Below are positions 19,108 to 29,342 of a stretch of DNA of 64,000 bases, piece by piece. Position 1 is the first letter of the stretch; each line of letters opens with the position of its first letter. Source of the stretch: Emcibacter sp. SYSU 3D8 (GTDB taxonomy: Bacteria > Pseudomonadota > Alphaproteobacteria > SMXS01); the NCBI RefSeq assembly GCF_039655875.1, contig NZ_JBBYXK010000002.1, forward strand, positions 1 through 64,000, in the 5' to 3' direction. The notes under the pieces are model-generated. The model was not told the DNA's origin, did not search any database, and saw nothing but the letters and a program-made list of their open reading frames with translations. The position numbers were made by a program, and so were the translations under genes.

Positions 19108-19941
19108 ATGATGCCAGCCGCCATCAGCTTTCCCGCATTCGATCCGGTCGCGCTTGACCTCGGATTCTTCCAGATTCGATGGTACGCCCTCGCCTATATC
19201 AGCGGATTGCTGCTGGGCTGGTGGTATCTCGGCCGTCTGATCGCCGACAAGTGGTGGCCCAACGGGCCGCCGCTGAACCGGAAGCAGGTCGAGGATCTGG
19301 TGTTTTACATCATGCTAGGCGTGGTGCTGGGCGGCCGGCTTGGATACGTGCTGTTCTACAAGCCGGCGGACTACCTGGAACATCCGCTGCGGATTCTGGA
19401 GGTGTGGCAAGGCGGCATGTCGTTTCACGGCGGCCTGCTGGGCGTGACCGCCGTCATCATCCTGTATGCGTTTCGCACCCGTCGCTCCATGTACGCCATC
19501 GGCGATCTGATCGGCTGCGCCGTACCCATCGGTCTCGGTCTTGGCCGCATCGCCAATTTCGTCAACGGCGAATTGTATGGCCGCGCCACGGGTTCGGACT
19601 GGGGCATGATCTTCCCCGGCTCCGATGGCCTGCCACGTCATCCCAGCCAACTCTACGAGGCCGCGCTGGAGGGTCTGGTGCTGTTCGTCGTGCTGCGGCT
19701 GCTGTTCACCCGCACCGGCCTGCGGTTCCGGCCGGGCGCGCTGTGCGGCTGCTTCTGGATCGGCTACGGCCTGTCGCGCATCGTGGTGGAGTTCTTCCGC
19801 GAGCCCGACAATTACCTGGGATTCCTGTGGTTCGGCGCATCGATGGGCCAGCTGCTGTCGATCCCCATGGTCCTGTTCGGCGTCTGGCTGCTCGCCCGGG
19901 CGAAGGCGCAACCGGCCCAGCCCCATGCCAACCCCGCTTAA
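19108..19941 (+). CDS. lgt: Prolipoprotein diacylglyceryl transferase
   Basis: A 277-residue polytopic inner-membrane enzyme that attaches diacylglycerol to the lipobox cysteine of lipoproteins. The Lgt signature [14 protein letters not shown] is present, as is the conserved HGGLLG segment in [12 protein letters not shown]. About seven hydrophobic helices are visible. The next gene, midA, starts 17 bp before this one ends. Confidence 0.97.
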   Translation: MMPAAISFPAFDPVALDLGFFQIRWYALAYISGLLLGWWYLGRLIADKWWPNGPPLNRKQVEDLVFYIMLGVVLGGRLGYVLFYKPADYLEHPLRILEVWQGGMSFHGGLLGVTAVIILYAFRTRRSMYAIGDLIGCAVPIGLGLGRIANFVNGELYGRATGSDWGMIFPGSDGLPRHPSQLYEAALEGLVLFVVLRLLFTRTGLRFRPGALCGCFWIGYGLSRIVVEFFREPDNYLGFLWFGASMGQLLSIPMVLFGVWLLARAKAQPAQPHANPA

Positions 19942-20995
19942 CGCCATGCTGATCGCGCGGATCCGCGAGGCAGGTCCGCTGAGTGTCGCCGAATACATGC
20001 AGGCCGCGCTCGCCGACCCGGCCCACGGCTATTACGCCACCCGCGATCCCTTGGGCGCTGCCGGCGACTTCATCACCGCGCCGGAAATCAGCCAGATATT
20101 CGGCGAGCTGATCGGGCTGTGGGTCGCCGATTGCTGGGATGCCATGGGCCGGCCGCGCCGCCTGAAGATCGTCGAACTGGGCCCCGGCCGCGGCACCCTG
20201 ATGGCCGATGTATTGCGTACCCTGAGGGTGGCGCCCGCCATGCTCCCCGAGCCGTGGCTGATCGAGACCAGTCCCGTGCTGCGCGAGGCGCAGCGCGGCC
20301 GGGTCGACGCGCACTGGGCCGATGGCCTGGACGAGGTGCCGGCCGGCCCCATGGTGCTGATCGCCAACGAGTTCCTCGACGCCCTGCCGATCCGCCAGTT
20401 CAGCCTGGACGCTGATGGCTGGCGCGAGCGGCTTGTCACCGCGGCCGCCGACGGCTCGCGCCTCGAATGGGCGCTGGGCGACGCCCGCTCGAGGCAGGAC
20501 GCGGGCTTGCCCGGTGCGCTCGACTCGGCGGATCAGGGCAGCATGGCCGAGACCTGTCCGGCCGCGCTGGCGCTGATTCGCGATGTCGCGGCCCGGCTTG
20601 TGGACCAGGGCGGCGCGGCCCTGTTTGTCGATTATGGCACCACCACCAGCCGCCCCGGCGACAGCCTTCAGGCGGTTCGCGGCCACCGCTACCACGATCC
20701 GCTCGAGGCGCCCGGCCAGGCCGACCTGACGGCCCATGTGGATTTCGCGGCGCTGGCCGCCGAGGCCCACGCCGCGGGCGCCGTGGTTCACGGCCCCTCA
20801 CCCCAGTCCCTGTTTCTCGAGGCGCTGGGCGTGTTCGTGCGCGCCCAGGTGCTGAAGCGCAGCGCGACGCCGGAGGAGGCCCGCGAGATCGACCTGGCCG
20901 TCCACCGGCTGACGGCGCCCGACCAGATGGGCAGCCTGTTCAAGGCCCTGGCGCTGACCGACCCCCATATGCCGCCGCCCGCGGGGTTTTCATGA
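19925..20995 (+). CDS. MidA/NDUFAF7-type SAM-dependent methyltransferase
   Basis: 356 residues. The SAM site is [17 protein letters not shown], preceded by [19 protein letters not shown] and followed by [13 protein letters not shown] and ALFVDYG, the family landmarks. The mitochondrial homologue NDUFAF7 dimethylates an arginine of complex I; a bacterial target is not proven. The start at 19925 lies inside lgt; ATG 19946, just after the lgt stop, is an alternative. The stop overlaps pgeF as ATGA. Confidence 0.9.
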   Translation: MPTPLNAMLIARIREAGPLSVAEYMQAALADPAHGYYATRDPLGAAGDFITAPEISQIFGELIGLWVADCWDAMGRPRRLKIVELGPGRGTLMADVLRTLRVAPAMLPEPWLIETSPVLREAQRGRVDAHWADGLDEVPAGPMVLIANEFLDALPIRQFSLDADGWRERLVTAAADGSRLEWALGDARSRQDAGLPGALDSADQGSMAETCPAALALIRDVAARLVDQGGAALFVDYGTTTSRPGDSLQAVRGHRYHDPLEAPGQADLTAHVDFAALAAEAHAAGAVVHGPSPQSLFLEALGVFVRAQVLKRSATPEEAREIDLAVHRLTAPDQMGSLFKALALTDPHMPPPAGFS

Positions 20996-21771
20996 TCATC
21001 CGCGCCCACGGGCTGACCGTACCCCATGTGGTGCATGGTTTCTTCACCCGCCAGGGCGGGGTCTCGAACGGCATCTATGCCTCGCTGAATTGCGGCCCCG
21101 GCTCGGATGACCTGCCGCAGCACGTCGCCGAGAACCGGCGGGTTGCCATGGATCTGCTCGGCATGCCGGAATCCATGCTGTGCACCGTGCATCAGGTCCA
21201 TGGCGACGACGTGGTGTTCGTCACCAAACCGTGGACCGCGGGAAGCCGGCCGAAAGCCGACGCCATGGTCACCCGCGCCCCGGGCGTGGCGCTGGGCGTG
21301 CTGGCCGCCGATTGCGCGCCGGTTCTGTTCGCCGACCCGGTCGCCCGCGTCGTCGGCGCGTGTCACGCCGGCTGGCAGGGCGCGTTCAAGGGCGTGGCGC
21401 AGGCGACGGTGCAGGCCATGGTCCGGCTGGGATCACGGCCTGCGGCGATTCGCGCCGCCATCGGCCCCTGCATCGCCCAGCAATCCTACGAGGTCGGCCC
21501 CGAGTTCCGCGCCCGCTTCGTGCTGAAGTACGACGCGTTCCAGCACTTCTTCTCGCCCTCGCCCAAACCCGGCCATTTCCTGTTCGACCTGCCCGGATTC
21601 ATCGAAGCCCGGCTGGCCGAGGCTGGTGTCGGCACCATCGAGCGACTCGGCATCGACACCTATTCCGACGCCGACAGATTCTTCAGTTACCGCCGAACGA
21701 CTCACCGGGGAGAGCCGGATTATGGCCGCCAGCTCTCGGCGATTGCCCTTGTGGGGCGTGGACCGGCCTGA
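20992..21771 (+). CDS. pgeF: Peptidoglycan editing factor PgeF (laccase-domain protein)
   Basis: 259 residues of the DUF152/YfiH family: HGFFTRQGGVSNGIYASLN, VHQVHGDDVV with the first metal His, LAADCAPVLFAD with the Cys, and ACHAGWQGAFKGV with the second His. YfiH homologues remove misincorporated serine from muropeptide precursors; purine nucleoside and laccase-like activities are also reported for the fold. It follows midA without a gap, as usual in alphaproteobacteria. Confidence 0.9.
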   Translation: MIIRAHGLTVPHVVHGFFTRQGGVSNGIYASLNCGPGSDDLPQHVAENRRVAMDLLGMPESMLCTVHQVHGDDVVFVTKPWTAGSRPKADAMVTRAPGVALGVLAADCAPVLFADPVARVVGACHAGWQGAFKGVAQATVQAMVRLGSRPAAIRAAIGPCIAQQSYEVGPEFRARFVLKYDAFQHFFSPSPKPGHFLFDLPGFIEARLAEAGVGTIERLGIDTYSDADRFFSYRRTTHRGEPDYGRQLSAIALVGRGPA

Positions 21772-21837
21772 TAGTGAATCCCCGAAGACGCCGCCAGTCG
21801 CGTCCAAAACAACATTCAATTCCTGGAGTGAGCGCCA

Positions 21838-22770
21838 ATGAAAATCGTGGCCGGGAACAGCAATAAAGAACTGTGCTCCCAGATCGCCGCCTATCTCGGC
21901 ATGGAACTGACCAAAGCCGATATCAAGCGCTTCGCCGACCAGGAGGTCTGGGTCGAGATTCATGAAAACGTCCGTGGGCAGGATGTCTTCGTGGTGCAGA
22001 GCACGTCTTACCCGGCCAACGACAATCTCATGGAACTGCTTGTCTGCATCGACGCGCTGCACCGGGCGTCGGCGCAGCGGATCACCGCCGTGCTGCCTTA
22101 TTTCGGCTATGCGCGCCAGGACCGGAAACCGGGGCCGCGCACACCGATCTCGGCGAAGCTGGTCGCCAACCTCATCACCGGCGCGGGCGCCAACCGGGTG
22201 CTGACCATGGATCTGCACGCCGGCCAGATTCAGGGCTTCTTCGACATCCCGACGGACAATCTCTATGCCGAGCCCGTGTTGCTGCGCGACATCCAGGAAC
22301 AATATGACGGCGAGAGCCTGATGTTCGTGTCGCCCGATGTCGGCGGCACGCTGCGCGCCCGGCGTCTGGCGTCGCGGCTCAATGCCGATCTGGCGATCGT
22401 CGACAAGCGCCGCGAAAAGGCCGGCGTGTCCGAGGTCATGAACATCATTGGCGAGGTCGAAGGCCGCCACTGCATCCTCGTCGACGACATCGTCGACTCG
22501 GCGGGCACCCTGTGCAATGCGGGCAAGGCGCTGATGGAACACGGCGCAGCATCGGTGTCGGCCTATGTGTCCCATGGCGTGCTGTCGGGCAAGGCGGTCG
22601 AGAGGGTCGCCGGCTCGGTCCTGAAGGAACTGGTAATCACCGATTCCATTGCGCCCAGCGAAACGGTGCTGGGCTGTCCCAACATCCGCATTGTCACCAT
22701 CGCCCCGCTGATCGCCGAGGCCATGCGCAGAATCAACGATGAAAGCTCGGTCTCCAGTTTGTTTGATTGA
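21838..22770 (+). CDS. prs: Ribose-phosphate pyrophosphokinase
   Basis: 310 residues; makes PRPP from ribose 5-phosphate and ATP, feeding purine, pyrimidine, histidine and NAD pathways (apt and nadE in this window use PRPP-linked routes). Seen: [17 protein letters not shown] with the phosphate-binding region, [18 protein letters not shown] (the flexible ATP loop), [15 protein letters not shown], and the PRPP loop [14 protein letters not shown]. It is preceded by a GGAGTG ribosome-binding site. Confidence 0.97.
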   Translation: MKIVAGNSNKELCSQIAAYLGMELTKADIKRFADQEVWVEIHENVRGQDVFVVQSTSYPANDNLMELLVCIDALHRASAQRITAVLPYFGYARQDRKPGPRTPISAKLVANLITGAGANRVLTMDLHAGQIQGFFDIPTDNLYAEPVLLRDIQEQYDGESLMFVSPDVGGTLRARRLASRLNADLAIVDKRREKAGVSEVMNIIGEVEGRHCILVDDIVDSAGTLCNAGKALMEHGAASVSAYVSHGVLSGKAVERVAGSVLKELVITDSIAPSETVLGCPNIRIVTIAPLIAEAMRRINDESSVSSLFD

Positions 22771-22861
22771 GTTTCCCGGCTTTTTCCGCTAGAACGCCGC
22801 GATCTTGCGGACCCGCACCCCTGGAGGCGGGACGCTCGTGGTGTAATTAACGGAGTTTCAA

Positions 22862-23488
22862 ATGTCGGAAATCGGCACTCTGGTGGCGCAACCTCGTGAT
22901 CGGGTGGGTAAGGGGTCCTCCCGTGCGGCGCGCCGCGCTGGCCTCGTCCCCGCCGTCATCTACGGTCTGGGCAAACCCCCTGTATCCATCACCCTGCCCT
23001 TCAACATCGTGAACAACGAGATGAAGAAGGGTCGCCTCGCCGGCCATCTCTTCAACCTTGACGTTGACGGCACTGTCGAGCGGGTCATCCCGCGCGACAT
23101 CCAGGTCGACGTGGTCATGGACTTCCCGATCCACATCGACTTCCTGCGCCTCGCCAAGGATGCAAAGGTCGAAGTCGAGGTGCCCGTGCACTTCAGGAAC
23201 GAGGAAGCATCGCCCGGCCTCAAGCGCGGTGGTGTGCTCAACATCGTCCGCCATGATGTCGCGCTGATCTGCCCGGCCGAGCACATCCCCGAGTCGATCG
23301 ACGTCGACCTCACCGGCCTCGATATCGGCGATGCAGTCCACATCACCAACATCAAGCTGCCGGAAGGCGTCACGCCGGCGATCACCGATCGCGATTTCAC
23401 CATCGCAACCATTGCCGCCCCGTCTGGCGGCGTCGGTGACGAGTCGGATGAAGAAGCCGCTGAGGAAACCGAGGGCGAGGGAGAATAA
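22862..23488 (+). CDS. rplY: 50S ribosomal protein L25/Ctc
   Basis: 208 residues: the N-terminal L25 domain that binds 5S rRNA (RDRVGKGSSRAARRAGLVPAV) plus the C-terminal TL5/Ctc beta domain (VEVEVPVHFRNEEASPGLKRGG). The protein ends in a very acidic tail (DESDEEAAEETEGEGE). Its order rplY-pth-ychF is widely conserved. Confidence 0.96.
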   Translation: MSEIGTLVAQPRDRVGKGSSRAARRAGLVPAVIYGLGKPPVSITLPFNIVNNEMKKGRLAGHLFNLDVDGTVERVIPRDIQVDVVMDFPIHIDFLRLAKDAKVEVEVPVHFRNEEASPGLKRGGVLNIVRHDVALICPAEHIPESIDVDLTGLDIGDAVHITNIKLPEGVTPAITDRDFTIATIAAPSGGVGDESDEEAAEETEGEGE

Positions 23489-23518
23489 GGGGGCTCAGGC
23501 CCCTTCCCTCGGGAAATC

Positions 23519-24106
23519 ATGCTGCTGCTCGTCGGCCTGGGTAATCCGGGCGACCAGTACTACGACAACCGGCACAATGTCGGCTTCATGGCGGTGGACG
23601 AGATTGTCCGCCGCCATCGCTTTCCTGCATGGCGCCGCAAGTTCAAGTCCGAGATCAGCGAAGGCCTGCTGGGCATCGCCAAGGTGCTGGCCATGAAGCC
23701 GCAGACATTCATGAACCGGTCGGGCGAGGCCGTCGCCGAGGCGGTGAACTTCTACAAGCTGAGCCCCAGCGACGTGGTCGTGCTCCATGACGAACTTGAT
23801 CTGCCGCCCGGCAAGGTGCGCATGAAGGTGGGCGGCGGTCATGCCGGCCACAACGGCCTGCGCGACATCGAACGACACATCGGCGCCGGCTTCCGGCGGG
23901 TGCGGATCGGAATCGGCCATCCCGGCGACAAGAGCCGGGTGACCGGCTATGTGCTGTCCGACTTCACCAAATCCGACGACGTCTGGTTCGATCCGCTGAT
24001 CGAGGCCATCGCCGACGCGGCACCCTATCTGGCCACCGGCCAGGACGAGAAATTCATGACCCGGGTCGCAATGCTGACCCAGCAAGATCAGAAGGACGGA
24101 ACCTGA
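23519..24106 (+). CDS. pth: Peptidyl-tRNA hydrolase
   Basis: 195 residues; releases tRNA from peptidyl-tRNAs that drop off ribosomes. The signature is LLVGLGNPGDQYYDNRHNVGF with the catalytic His, followed by KPQTFMNRSGEAV, VLHDELDLPPGKVR and GHNGLRDIERHIG. The stop and the ychF start share one base (TGATG), so the two are translationally coupled. Confidence 0.97.
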   Translation: MLLLVGLGNPGDQYYDNRHNVGFMAVDEIVRRHRFPAWRRKFKSEISEGLLGIAKVLAMKPQTFMNRSGEAVAEAVNFYKLSPSDVVVLHDELDLPPGKVRMKVGGGHAGHNGLRDIERHIGAGFRRVRIGIGHPGDKSRVTGYVLSDFTKSDDVWFDPLIEAIADAAPYLATGQDEKFMTRVAMLTQQDQKDGT

Positions 24107-25203
24107 TGGGCTTCAAGTGCGGCATTGTCGGCCTGCCGAACGTCGGTAAATCGACCCTGTTCAACGCCCTGACCCAGACCGCGGCGGCGGCGGCCGAGAA
24201 CTTTCCGTTCTGCACCATCGAGCCGAATGTGGGCGTGGTGCCGGTGCCGGACACACGGCTCGATTCCTGCGCCCGCATCGGCAAGTCGGGTCAGATCATT
24301 CCGACCCAGCTCACCTTCGTCGATATCGCCGGCCTCGTGCGCGGCGCCAGCCAGGGCGAAGGCCTGGGCAACCAGTTCCTCGCCCACATCCGCGAGGTCG
24401 ATGCGATCATCCATCTGCTGCGCTGCTTCGAGGATTCGGACATCACCCATGTGGATGGCCGTGTGGACCCGCTGGCCGATGCCGAGACCATCGAGACCGA
24501 ATTGATGCTCGCCGACCTGGACAGCGTCGAGCGCCGCATCCCCGCCCTTCAGAAGCGGGCCAAGAGCAACGACGAGGAAGCCAAGCGCGACATCGTCCTG
24601 CTCGAGCGCGCGGTCGTCGCCCTTCGCGAAGGCCAGCCGGCCCGCACCGTGGACCTGGCCGACGATGAGCAACTGGCCTTTCAGCGCCTCGGCCTGATCA
24701 CCGCCAAGCCGGTGCTGTATGTCTGCAACGTCGAGGAATCGGCGGCCGCGACGGGCAACGAATTCTCCGCGCGGGTCGCGGAAAAGGCGGCGCAGGAAGG
24801 CGTTCCCTGTGTCGTCATCTCCGCGGCCATCGAATCCGAGATCGCCCAGCTGGATTCGGGCGAGCGCGCCATGTTCCTGGAAGAGATCGGCCTGGTCGAG
24901 ACCGGCCTGTCGCGCATCATCCGCGCCGGCTATGAACTTCTCGGCCTGGTGACCTATTTCACCGTCGGTCCCAAGGAGGCCCGCGCCTGGACCATTCCGA
25001 AAGGAACCAAGGCCCCGCAGGCTGCCGGTGTGATCCATACCGACTTCGAAAAGGGCTTCATTCGCGCCGAGACCATCGCCTTCGACGCCTATGTGGCGCA
25101 TAACGGCGAGGCCGGCGCCAAGGAAGCCGGCAAGGCACGCCTTGAGGGCAAGGAATACGTGGTGCAGGATGGCGACATCCTGCATTTCCGCTTCAACACC
25201 TGA
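24106..25203 (+). CDS. ychF: Ribosome-binding ATPase YchF
   Basis: 365 residues, an OBG-like P-loop NTPase that prefers ATP. G1 is [15 protein letters not shown]3 [19 protein letters not shown], and the G4 region is changed to CNVEE, as in the family. A central coiled coil ([18 protein letters not shown]) and a C-terminal TGS domain ([16 protein letters not shown]) complete it. YchF is tied to translation and oxidative-stress sensitivity. Confidence 0.97.
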   Translation: MGFKCGIVGLPNVGKSTLFNALTQTAAAAAENFPFCTIEPNVGVVPVPDTRLDSCARIGKSGQIIPTQLTFVDIAGLVRGASQGEGLGNQFLAHIREVDAIIHLLRCFEDSDITHVDGRVDPLADAETIETELMLADLDSVERRIPALQKRAKSNDEEAKRDIVLLERAVVALREGQPARTVDLADDEQLAFQRLGLITAKPVLYVCNVEESAAATGNEFSARVAEKAAQEGVPCVVISAAIESEIAQLDSGERAMFLEEIGLVETGLSRIIRAGYELLGLVTYFTVGPKEARAWTIPKGTKAPQAAGVIHTDFEKGFIRAETIAFDAYVAHNGEAGAKEAGKARLEGKEYVVQDGDILHFRFNT

Positions 25204-25209
25204 GGTTTC

Positions 25210-25686
25210 ATGACCGCTGCGCCCGAGATCTGGTTCGAGGATTTCTTCGAATGCCAGCAACTCCAGTTCGGCAGCGTCACCGTAGCCCGGGAAGAAGTGC
25301 TCGACTTCGCCCGGCGTTACGATCCCCAGCCATTCCACATCGACGAGGACGCCGCCGCCGCATCGATCTATGGCGGCATCATCGCCAGCGGCTGGCATAC
25401 CGGCGCCATGATGATGCGGCTGCTGTGCGACGGCCTGTTCCTGCGGGCGGCGGGCATGGGCTCGCCAGGCCTCGACCAGTTGCGCTGGGTCCGTCCGGTG
25501 CGGCCGGGCGATACGCTGACCCTGACCGGCAAGGTGCTGAGCGCCAAGCTGTCGCGCAGCAAGCCCGACCGCGGCTCGGTCGACATCAGCTACAGGGTTC
25601 ACAACCAGCATGGCGAACTGGCCATGACTTTCCAGGCCGTGACGCTGTTCGCACGGCGCGATCAAGGGGAGACCGCTGATGGGTAA
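25210..25686 (+). CDS. MaoC-family (R)-hydratase-like protein
   Basis: 158 residues, hot-dog fold. The hydratase 2 motif is YDPQPFHIDEDAAAAS with the catalytic Asp/His pair, followed by GGIIASGWHTGAMMMRL. Such proteins hydrate enoyl-CoA esters with R stereochemistry. The substrate is unknown. It lies 6 bp after ychF and overlaps the next gene by 8 bp. Confidence 0.88.
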   Translation: MTAAPEIWFEDFFECQQLQFGSVTVAREEVLDFARRYDPQPFHIDEDAAAASIYGGIIASGWHTGAMMMRLLCDGLFLRAAGMGSPGLDQLRWVRPVRPGDTLTLTGKVLSAKLSRSKPDRGSVDISYRVHNQHGELAMTFQAVTLFARRDQGETADG

Positions 25687-26350
25687 GGAAATCACGCTGA
25701 AGGCCATCGACGGCCATGAATTCACCGTCTATCAGGCCCCGGCGCAAGGCGAGCGCAAGGGCGGCCTGATCCTGATCCAGGAGATCTTCGGGGTGACGGC
25801 CCATATCAGGGAATTGTGCGATCATTTCGCCAGCCTGGGCTACGAGACCATGGCGCCCGCCATCTTCGACCGCTACCAGAAGAACTTCAGCACCGGCTAT
25901 ACGCCCGAGGACATGCAGGCCGCCGTGAAGATGGCCGGCACCTCCGGCATCGAGACGCCCATGCTCGATATCCAGGCGACGGCCGACGAGTTGAAAACCC
26001 GCGGTCCGGTCGCCATCACCGGCTTCTGCTATGGCGGCTCGCTAACCTGGGTCGCCGCCGCCAGGGTCGAGGGCCTGGCCTGCGCCGTCGGTTTCTATGG
26101 CCGGCTGATCCCCGAACATCTGGACTTGCAGCCGCTGTGTCCGGTCATGCTGCACTTCGGCTCACGCGACAAGAGCATCCCGATGGATGGCGTTCGCGCC
26201 ACCGCCGAAGCACATCCGGCGGTAAAGGTTCACATCTACCAGGCTGACCACGGCTTCTGGTCCGACCGCCCGGCCAATCACGACGACAACGCCATCGCGC
26301 TGTCGCACGAGCGCATGCTGGCGTTCCTCGACCAGCACATGAGGGACTGA
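25679..26350 (+). CDS. Dienelactone hydrolase family protein
   Basis: 223 residues, alpha/beta hydrolase fold. The nucleophile is Cys in ITGFCYGGSLTW, the acid Asp is in GSRDKSIP, and the His is in ADHGFWSDRP, giving the Cys-Asp-His triad of this family. LIQEIFGVTAHIRELCDHF near residue 35 supplies the conserved Glu that primes the cysteine. Most members are of unknown substrate; no aromatic degradation genes are near. Confidence 0.9.
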   Translation: MGKEITLKAIDGHEFTVYQAPAQGERKGGLILIQEIFGVTAHIRELCDHFASLGYETMAPAIFDRYQKNFSTGYTPEDMQAAVKMAGTSGIETPMLDIQATADELKTRGPVAITGFCYGGSLTWVAAARVEGLACAVGFYGRLIPEHLDLQPLCPVMLHFGSRDKSIPMDGVRATAEAHPAVKVHIYQADHGFWSDRPANHDDNAIALSHERMLAFLDQHMRD

Positions 26351-26399
26351 ACGGCCGCGCCGGCATCATGGTCGGCGCAGTTCCACCGCCGCCGGTGGG

Positions 26400-26933
26400 T
26401 CAGTGTCCCTCATACGCGCACAGCGCCTTTACCGGGCATCCCAGCGCTTCCAGTTTCCTGGTGCCGCCCATCTCGGGCAGGTCGATGACGAACGTGCAGC
26501 CGACGACGGTCGCGCCGATCCGCTGCAGCAGCATGACGGCCGCCTCGGCGGTGCCGCCGGTGGCGATCAGGTCGTCGACGATCAGCACGCGCTGGCCCTT
26601 CACCACCGCATCCTGGTGGATCTCCAGCTTGTCGTAGCCATATTCCAGCGCATAGTCCTGGCCGAAAGTCTGCCACGGCAGCTTGCCCTTCTTGCGGATC
26701 GGGACGAAACCAACCGACAGCTGGTGCGCGACGGCGCCGCCGAGGATGAAGCCGCGGGCGTCGATGCCGGCTACCTTGTCGATACCGCAACCCGCATAGG
26801 GCTGCACCATCTCGTCGACGGCCTTGCGAAAGCCCTGGGCATCGCCCAGCAGGGTGGTGATGTCGCGGAACAGGATACCCGGCTTCGGATAATCCGGGAT
26901 GGTGCGAATACGCGACTTGACCCAATCCATCAT
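26400..26933 (-). CDS. apt: Adenine phosphoribosyltransferase
   Basis: 177 residues; recycles adenine with PRPP to AMP. The PRPP loop is [16 protein letters not shown] at about 117-132, and [13 protein letters not shown] is the conserved family stretch. It overlaps mtnP by ATGA, which fits: MtnP releases adenine from methylthioadenosine and Apt takes it up. It is the last gene of the minus-strand petABC group. Confidence 0.97.
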   Translation of the reverse strand: MMDWVKSRIRTIPDYPKPGILFRDITTLLGDAQGFRKAVDEMVQPYAGCGIDKVAGIDARGFILGGAVAHQLSVGFVPIRKKGKLPWQTFGQDYALEYGYDKLEIHQDAVVKGQRVLIVDDLIATGGTAEAAVMLLQRIGATVVGCTFVIDLPEMGGTRKLEALGCPVKALCAYEGH

Positions 26934-27814
26934 GGCTTTCCCCCCAATGCGCGGCCGGCCACCGCGTCCAGTTTCTTGATGAGATCAGGATCGCGCGCCG
27001 ACGGCGCCGTGATCAAGGCGGTGTCGAGTACATGGTCGCAACCCTGTCCACAGGGATGCACCGACAGGCTCATATGGGCTGCGACCGACTTCACCAGGGC
27101 CCGCGCCCGGTCGGCGTTTGCGCCCAGCACCCGCAGAATATCACTCACCTGAACGTCGGCATGGGTTGGATGCCAGCAATCGTAGTCGGTGACCATGGCG
27201 ATGCTGACGTAACAGATTTCGGCTTCGCGTGCCAATTTGGCCTCGGGCATGTTGGTCATGCCGATCACGTCGCAACCCCATTGCCGGTACAATTCGGACT
27301 CGGCCAGGGATGAGAATTGCGGGCCTTCCATGACCAGATAGGTGCCGCCCTGATCGAGCGAAATGCCGGCGTCGATCGCCGCCTCGGTAACCAGGCCGCC
27401 GAACCTGCTGCAGACCGGCTCGGCCATGGAGACATGGGCAACGAGCCCGGTGCCGAAGAAGCTTTTCTGCCGCGCGAATGTGCGGTCGATGAACTGGGTG
27501 ACCCGCACGAAGCTGCCCGGCGGCAGGTCCTCGCGAAGCGAGCCGCAGGCGCTGAGCGAGAGAAGGTCGGTAACCCCGGCACGCTTCAGTGCGTCGATAT
27601 TGGCGCGGTAGTTGATTTCACTGGGCGGAATGCGGTGACCACGCCCATGACGCGGCAGGAATACCAGCTTGATGCCGCCCAGCGTGCCGGTGAACAACTG
27701 GTCGGACGGCTCGCCGAACGGAGAGGTGACGCTCTCCCAACGGGCGTTCTCGAGGCCGTCGATTTCGTACAGGCCGCTGCCGCCGATGATGCCAAGGACC
27801 GGTTGTTCCGCCAC
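26930..27814 (-). CDS. mtnP: S-methyl-5'-thioadenosine phosphorylase
   Basis: 294 residues; splits methylthioadenosine with phosphate into adenine and 5-methylthioribose 1-phosphate. Landmarks are [35 protein letters not shown] (phosphate and nucleoside contacts), [12 protein letters not shown] and [18 protein letters not shown]. The base-contact Asp residues in TDYDCW favour 6-aminopurines. It is coupled to apt. Confidence 0.96.
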   Translation of the reverse strand: MAEQPVLGIIGGSGLYEIDGLENARWESVTSPFGEPSDQLFTGTLGGIKLVFLPRHGRGHRIPPSEINYRANIDALKRAGVTDLLSLSACGSLREDLPPGSFVRVTQFIDRTFARQKSFFGTGLVAHVSMAEPVCSRFGGLVTEAAIDAGISLDQGGTYLVMEGPQFSSLAESELYRQWGCDVIGMTNMPEAKLAREAEICYVSIAMVTDYDCWHPTHADVQVSDILRVLGANADRARALVKSVAAHMSLSVHPCGQGCDHVLDTALITAPSARDPDLIKKLDAVAGRALGGKP

Positions 27815-27835
27815 GGCGCCCCCCTCAGGCTGGTG

Positions 27836-28486
27836 TTAGCGTGGAAGCTGTTTTTCCACCTGTACGTCGACCTTGCCGTCGGCGGTCGAGGTGAACAGCA
27901 GGACAAGATCGACATCCTTGCCGCAGCCGCTGACCGTCCACGTCTCATATTCGCCGTCGGCGACCTTGGGCTCATAGCCCTCTGGCGGCCCCTTGGCCGT
28001 ATCGAGCAGGCCGCGCGCCTCGCAATTCTGGATCTTCGCCTTCCTGATGATCAGCGGTCGAAGATCGATCACCAGTTGCAGGTCCTGAGCGGTCTCGCCG
28101 GGCGCGACCGGCTTGATTTCCAGGCCCTTGTCGGTGGCGGTGAAAATCGCGTTGAACAAGGATTGCCGGCCGCATCGGGTAACCTGGAAGCGTTCGAGCC
28201 AGCGCCCCTTCTTGGGAATGGTTGCGCCGGCCTCCATTTCGATGGGCTCCATGATCTTCATGGCATAATTGCCCATCGTGTAGGCATCCTTGCACGCACG
28301 GCCCACGGACTGATCCTCGCGGAGCGCGATATACGCCTTGGCCTCGTTGTGCTTCTTGCCCTTCAGAAACCCGGCGAAGGGAGTGTCGGGTTTCAGATCC
28401 TCAGCCTTGCTGATGGTTTGCGCAAACGCGCCATGGCCGGTCAGTACGAAGGCGCACACGGCCATGGCGCAAAGCTTGAAGGACAT
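27836..28486 (-). CDS. Secreted protein of unknown function
   Basis: 216 residues from ATG 28486; the frame also allows GTG 28489. The signal peptide MSFKLCAMAVCAFVLTGHG has a probable cleavage after AFA. The mature part has four regularly spaced Cys (ACKDA, TRCGRQ, QNCEARG, SGCGKD), which could form two disulfides. It contains ALREDQSVGRACKDAYTMG and ends in a beta-rich segment. No family is recognised. It lies 31 bp after petC and 22 bp before mtnP on the same strand, so it is probably co-transcribed with the bc1 genes; a role in periplasmic assembly is only a guess. Confidence 0.75.
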   Translation of the reverse strand: MSFKLCAMAVCAFVLTGHGAFAQTISKAEDLKPDTPFAGFLKGKKHNEAKAYIALREDQSVGRACKDAYTMGNYAMKIMEPIEMEAGATIPKKGRWLERFQVTRCGRQSLFNAIFTATDKGLEIKPVAPGETAQDLQLVIDLRPLIIRKAKIQNCEARGLLDTAKGPPEGYEPKVADGEYETWTVSGCGKDVDLVLLFTSTADGKVDVQVEKQLPR

Positions 28487-28516
28487 CACGTTCTGGCGTC
28501 TCCTGCGGTCCCGGGC

Positions 28517-29326
28517 CTAGTGGCCGAGCACTCGCTTAGAGATGCGTTTGTAGCTGAAGAAAAGCAACCCGCAGACGATCAGCAGAAAGCCGACGATCAG
28601 GAAGCCCATGCTCTTGCGCTGCTCGAGCTTCGGCTCGGCGGCCCAGGCAAGGAAGGTGGTGACGTCATAGGCCATCTGCTCGACCGTGGCCGTGGGCTGA
28701 CCTTCGGTGTAGGACACCTGCTCGTCGACCAGCGGCGGCGGCATGGCGATCAGGTGACCGGCCTTGTAGGGATTGTAATAGCTGCCGTCCGGAATCTTGC
28801 CGCCCGGGATATGCTTCAGATCTTCGGCGGTCGCGTCATGGTACCCGATCAGGATCGAATACAGATAGGACGCTCCCCCTTCGCGGGCCTTGACCATCAG
28901 GGACAGGTCGGGCGGCACCGCACCATTGTTCGAGGCCGCGGCCGCCTCCGGATTGGCATAAGGCGACGGAACATAGTCGAACGGCTTGCCGGGACGATCA
29001 TTGACGTCGCCCGTCTCCATGTCGGGCTCGCCCACCACGGTGAAGCTGGCGGCGATTGCCTTGATCTCGGGCTCGCTGAACCCGATGCCTTCGAGCTGGC
29101 GGAACGCCACCAGATTGAGCGAATGGCACGATTGGCAGACTTCCTTGTAAACCTGGAAGCCACGCTGCGCGGCGGCCCGGTCATAATGGGCGCCAATGAT
29201 CTTCTCGTGCGGCCAGCCCTGCGGCGGGTGCTTCGGCTCCTCGCGGTCGGACGCACCGAAGGCGAGCGAGGGAATGGCGAGGCCCAACACAAGGGCCATG
29301 CCGGCGAGGATGTTCTTGTTGTTCAT
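28517..29326 (-). CDS. petC: Cytochrome c1 of the bc1 complex
   Basis: 269 residues. A signal peptide (about 1-24, ending SLAFGA) is followed by the haem c site CQSCH in VYKEVCQSCHSLNLV. The haem-ligand Met region lies in AGHLIAMPPPLVDEQ. A C-terminal transmembrane helix (SMGFLIVGFLLIVCGLLFFS) anchors the periplasmic domain. It accepts electrons from the Rieske protein. It is third in petA-petB-petC. Confidence 0.96.
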   Translation of the reverse strand: MNNKNILAGMALVLGLAIPSLAFGASDREEPKHPPQGWPHEKIIGAHYDRAAAQRGFQVYKEVCQSCHSLNLVAFRQLEGIGFSEPEIKAIAASFTVVGEPDMETGDVNDRPGKPFDYVPSPYANPEAAAASNNGAVPPDLSLMVKAREGGASYLYSILIGYHDATAEDLKHIPGGKIPDGSYYNPYKAGHLIAMPPPLVDEQVSYTEGQPTATVEQMAYDVTTFLAWAAEPKLEQRKSMGFLIVGFLLIVCGLLFFSYKRISKRVLGH

Positions 29327-29342
29327 TGCAGCTTCCCCTCGC

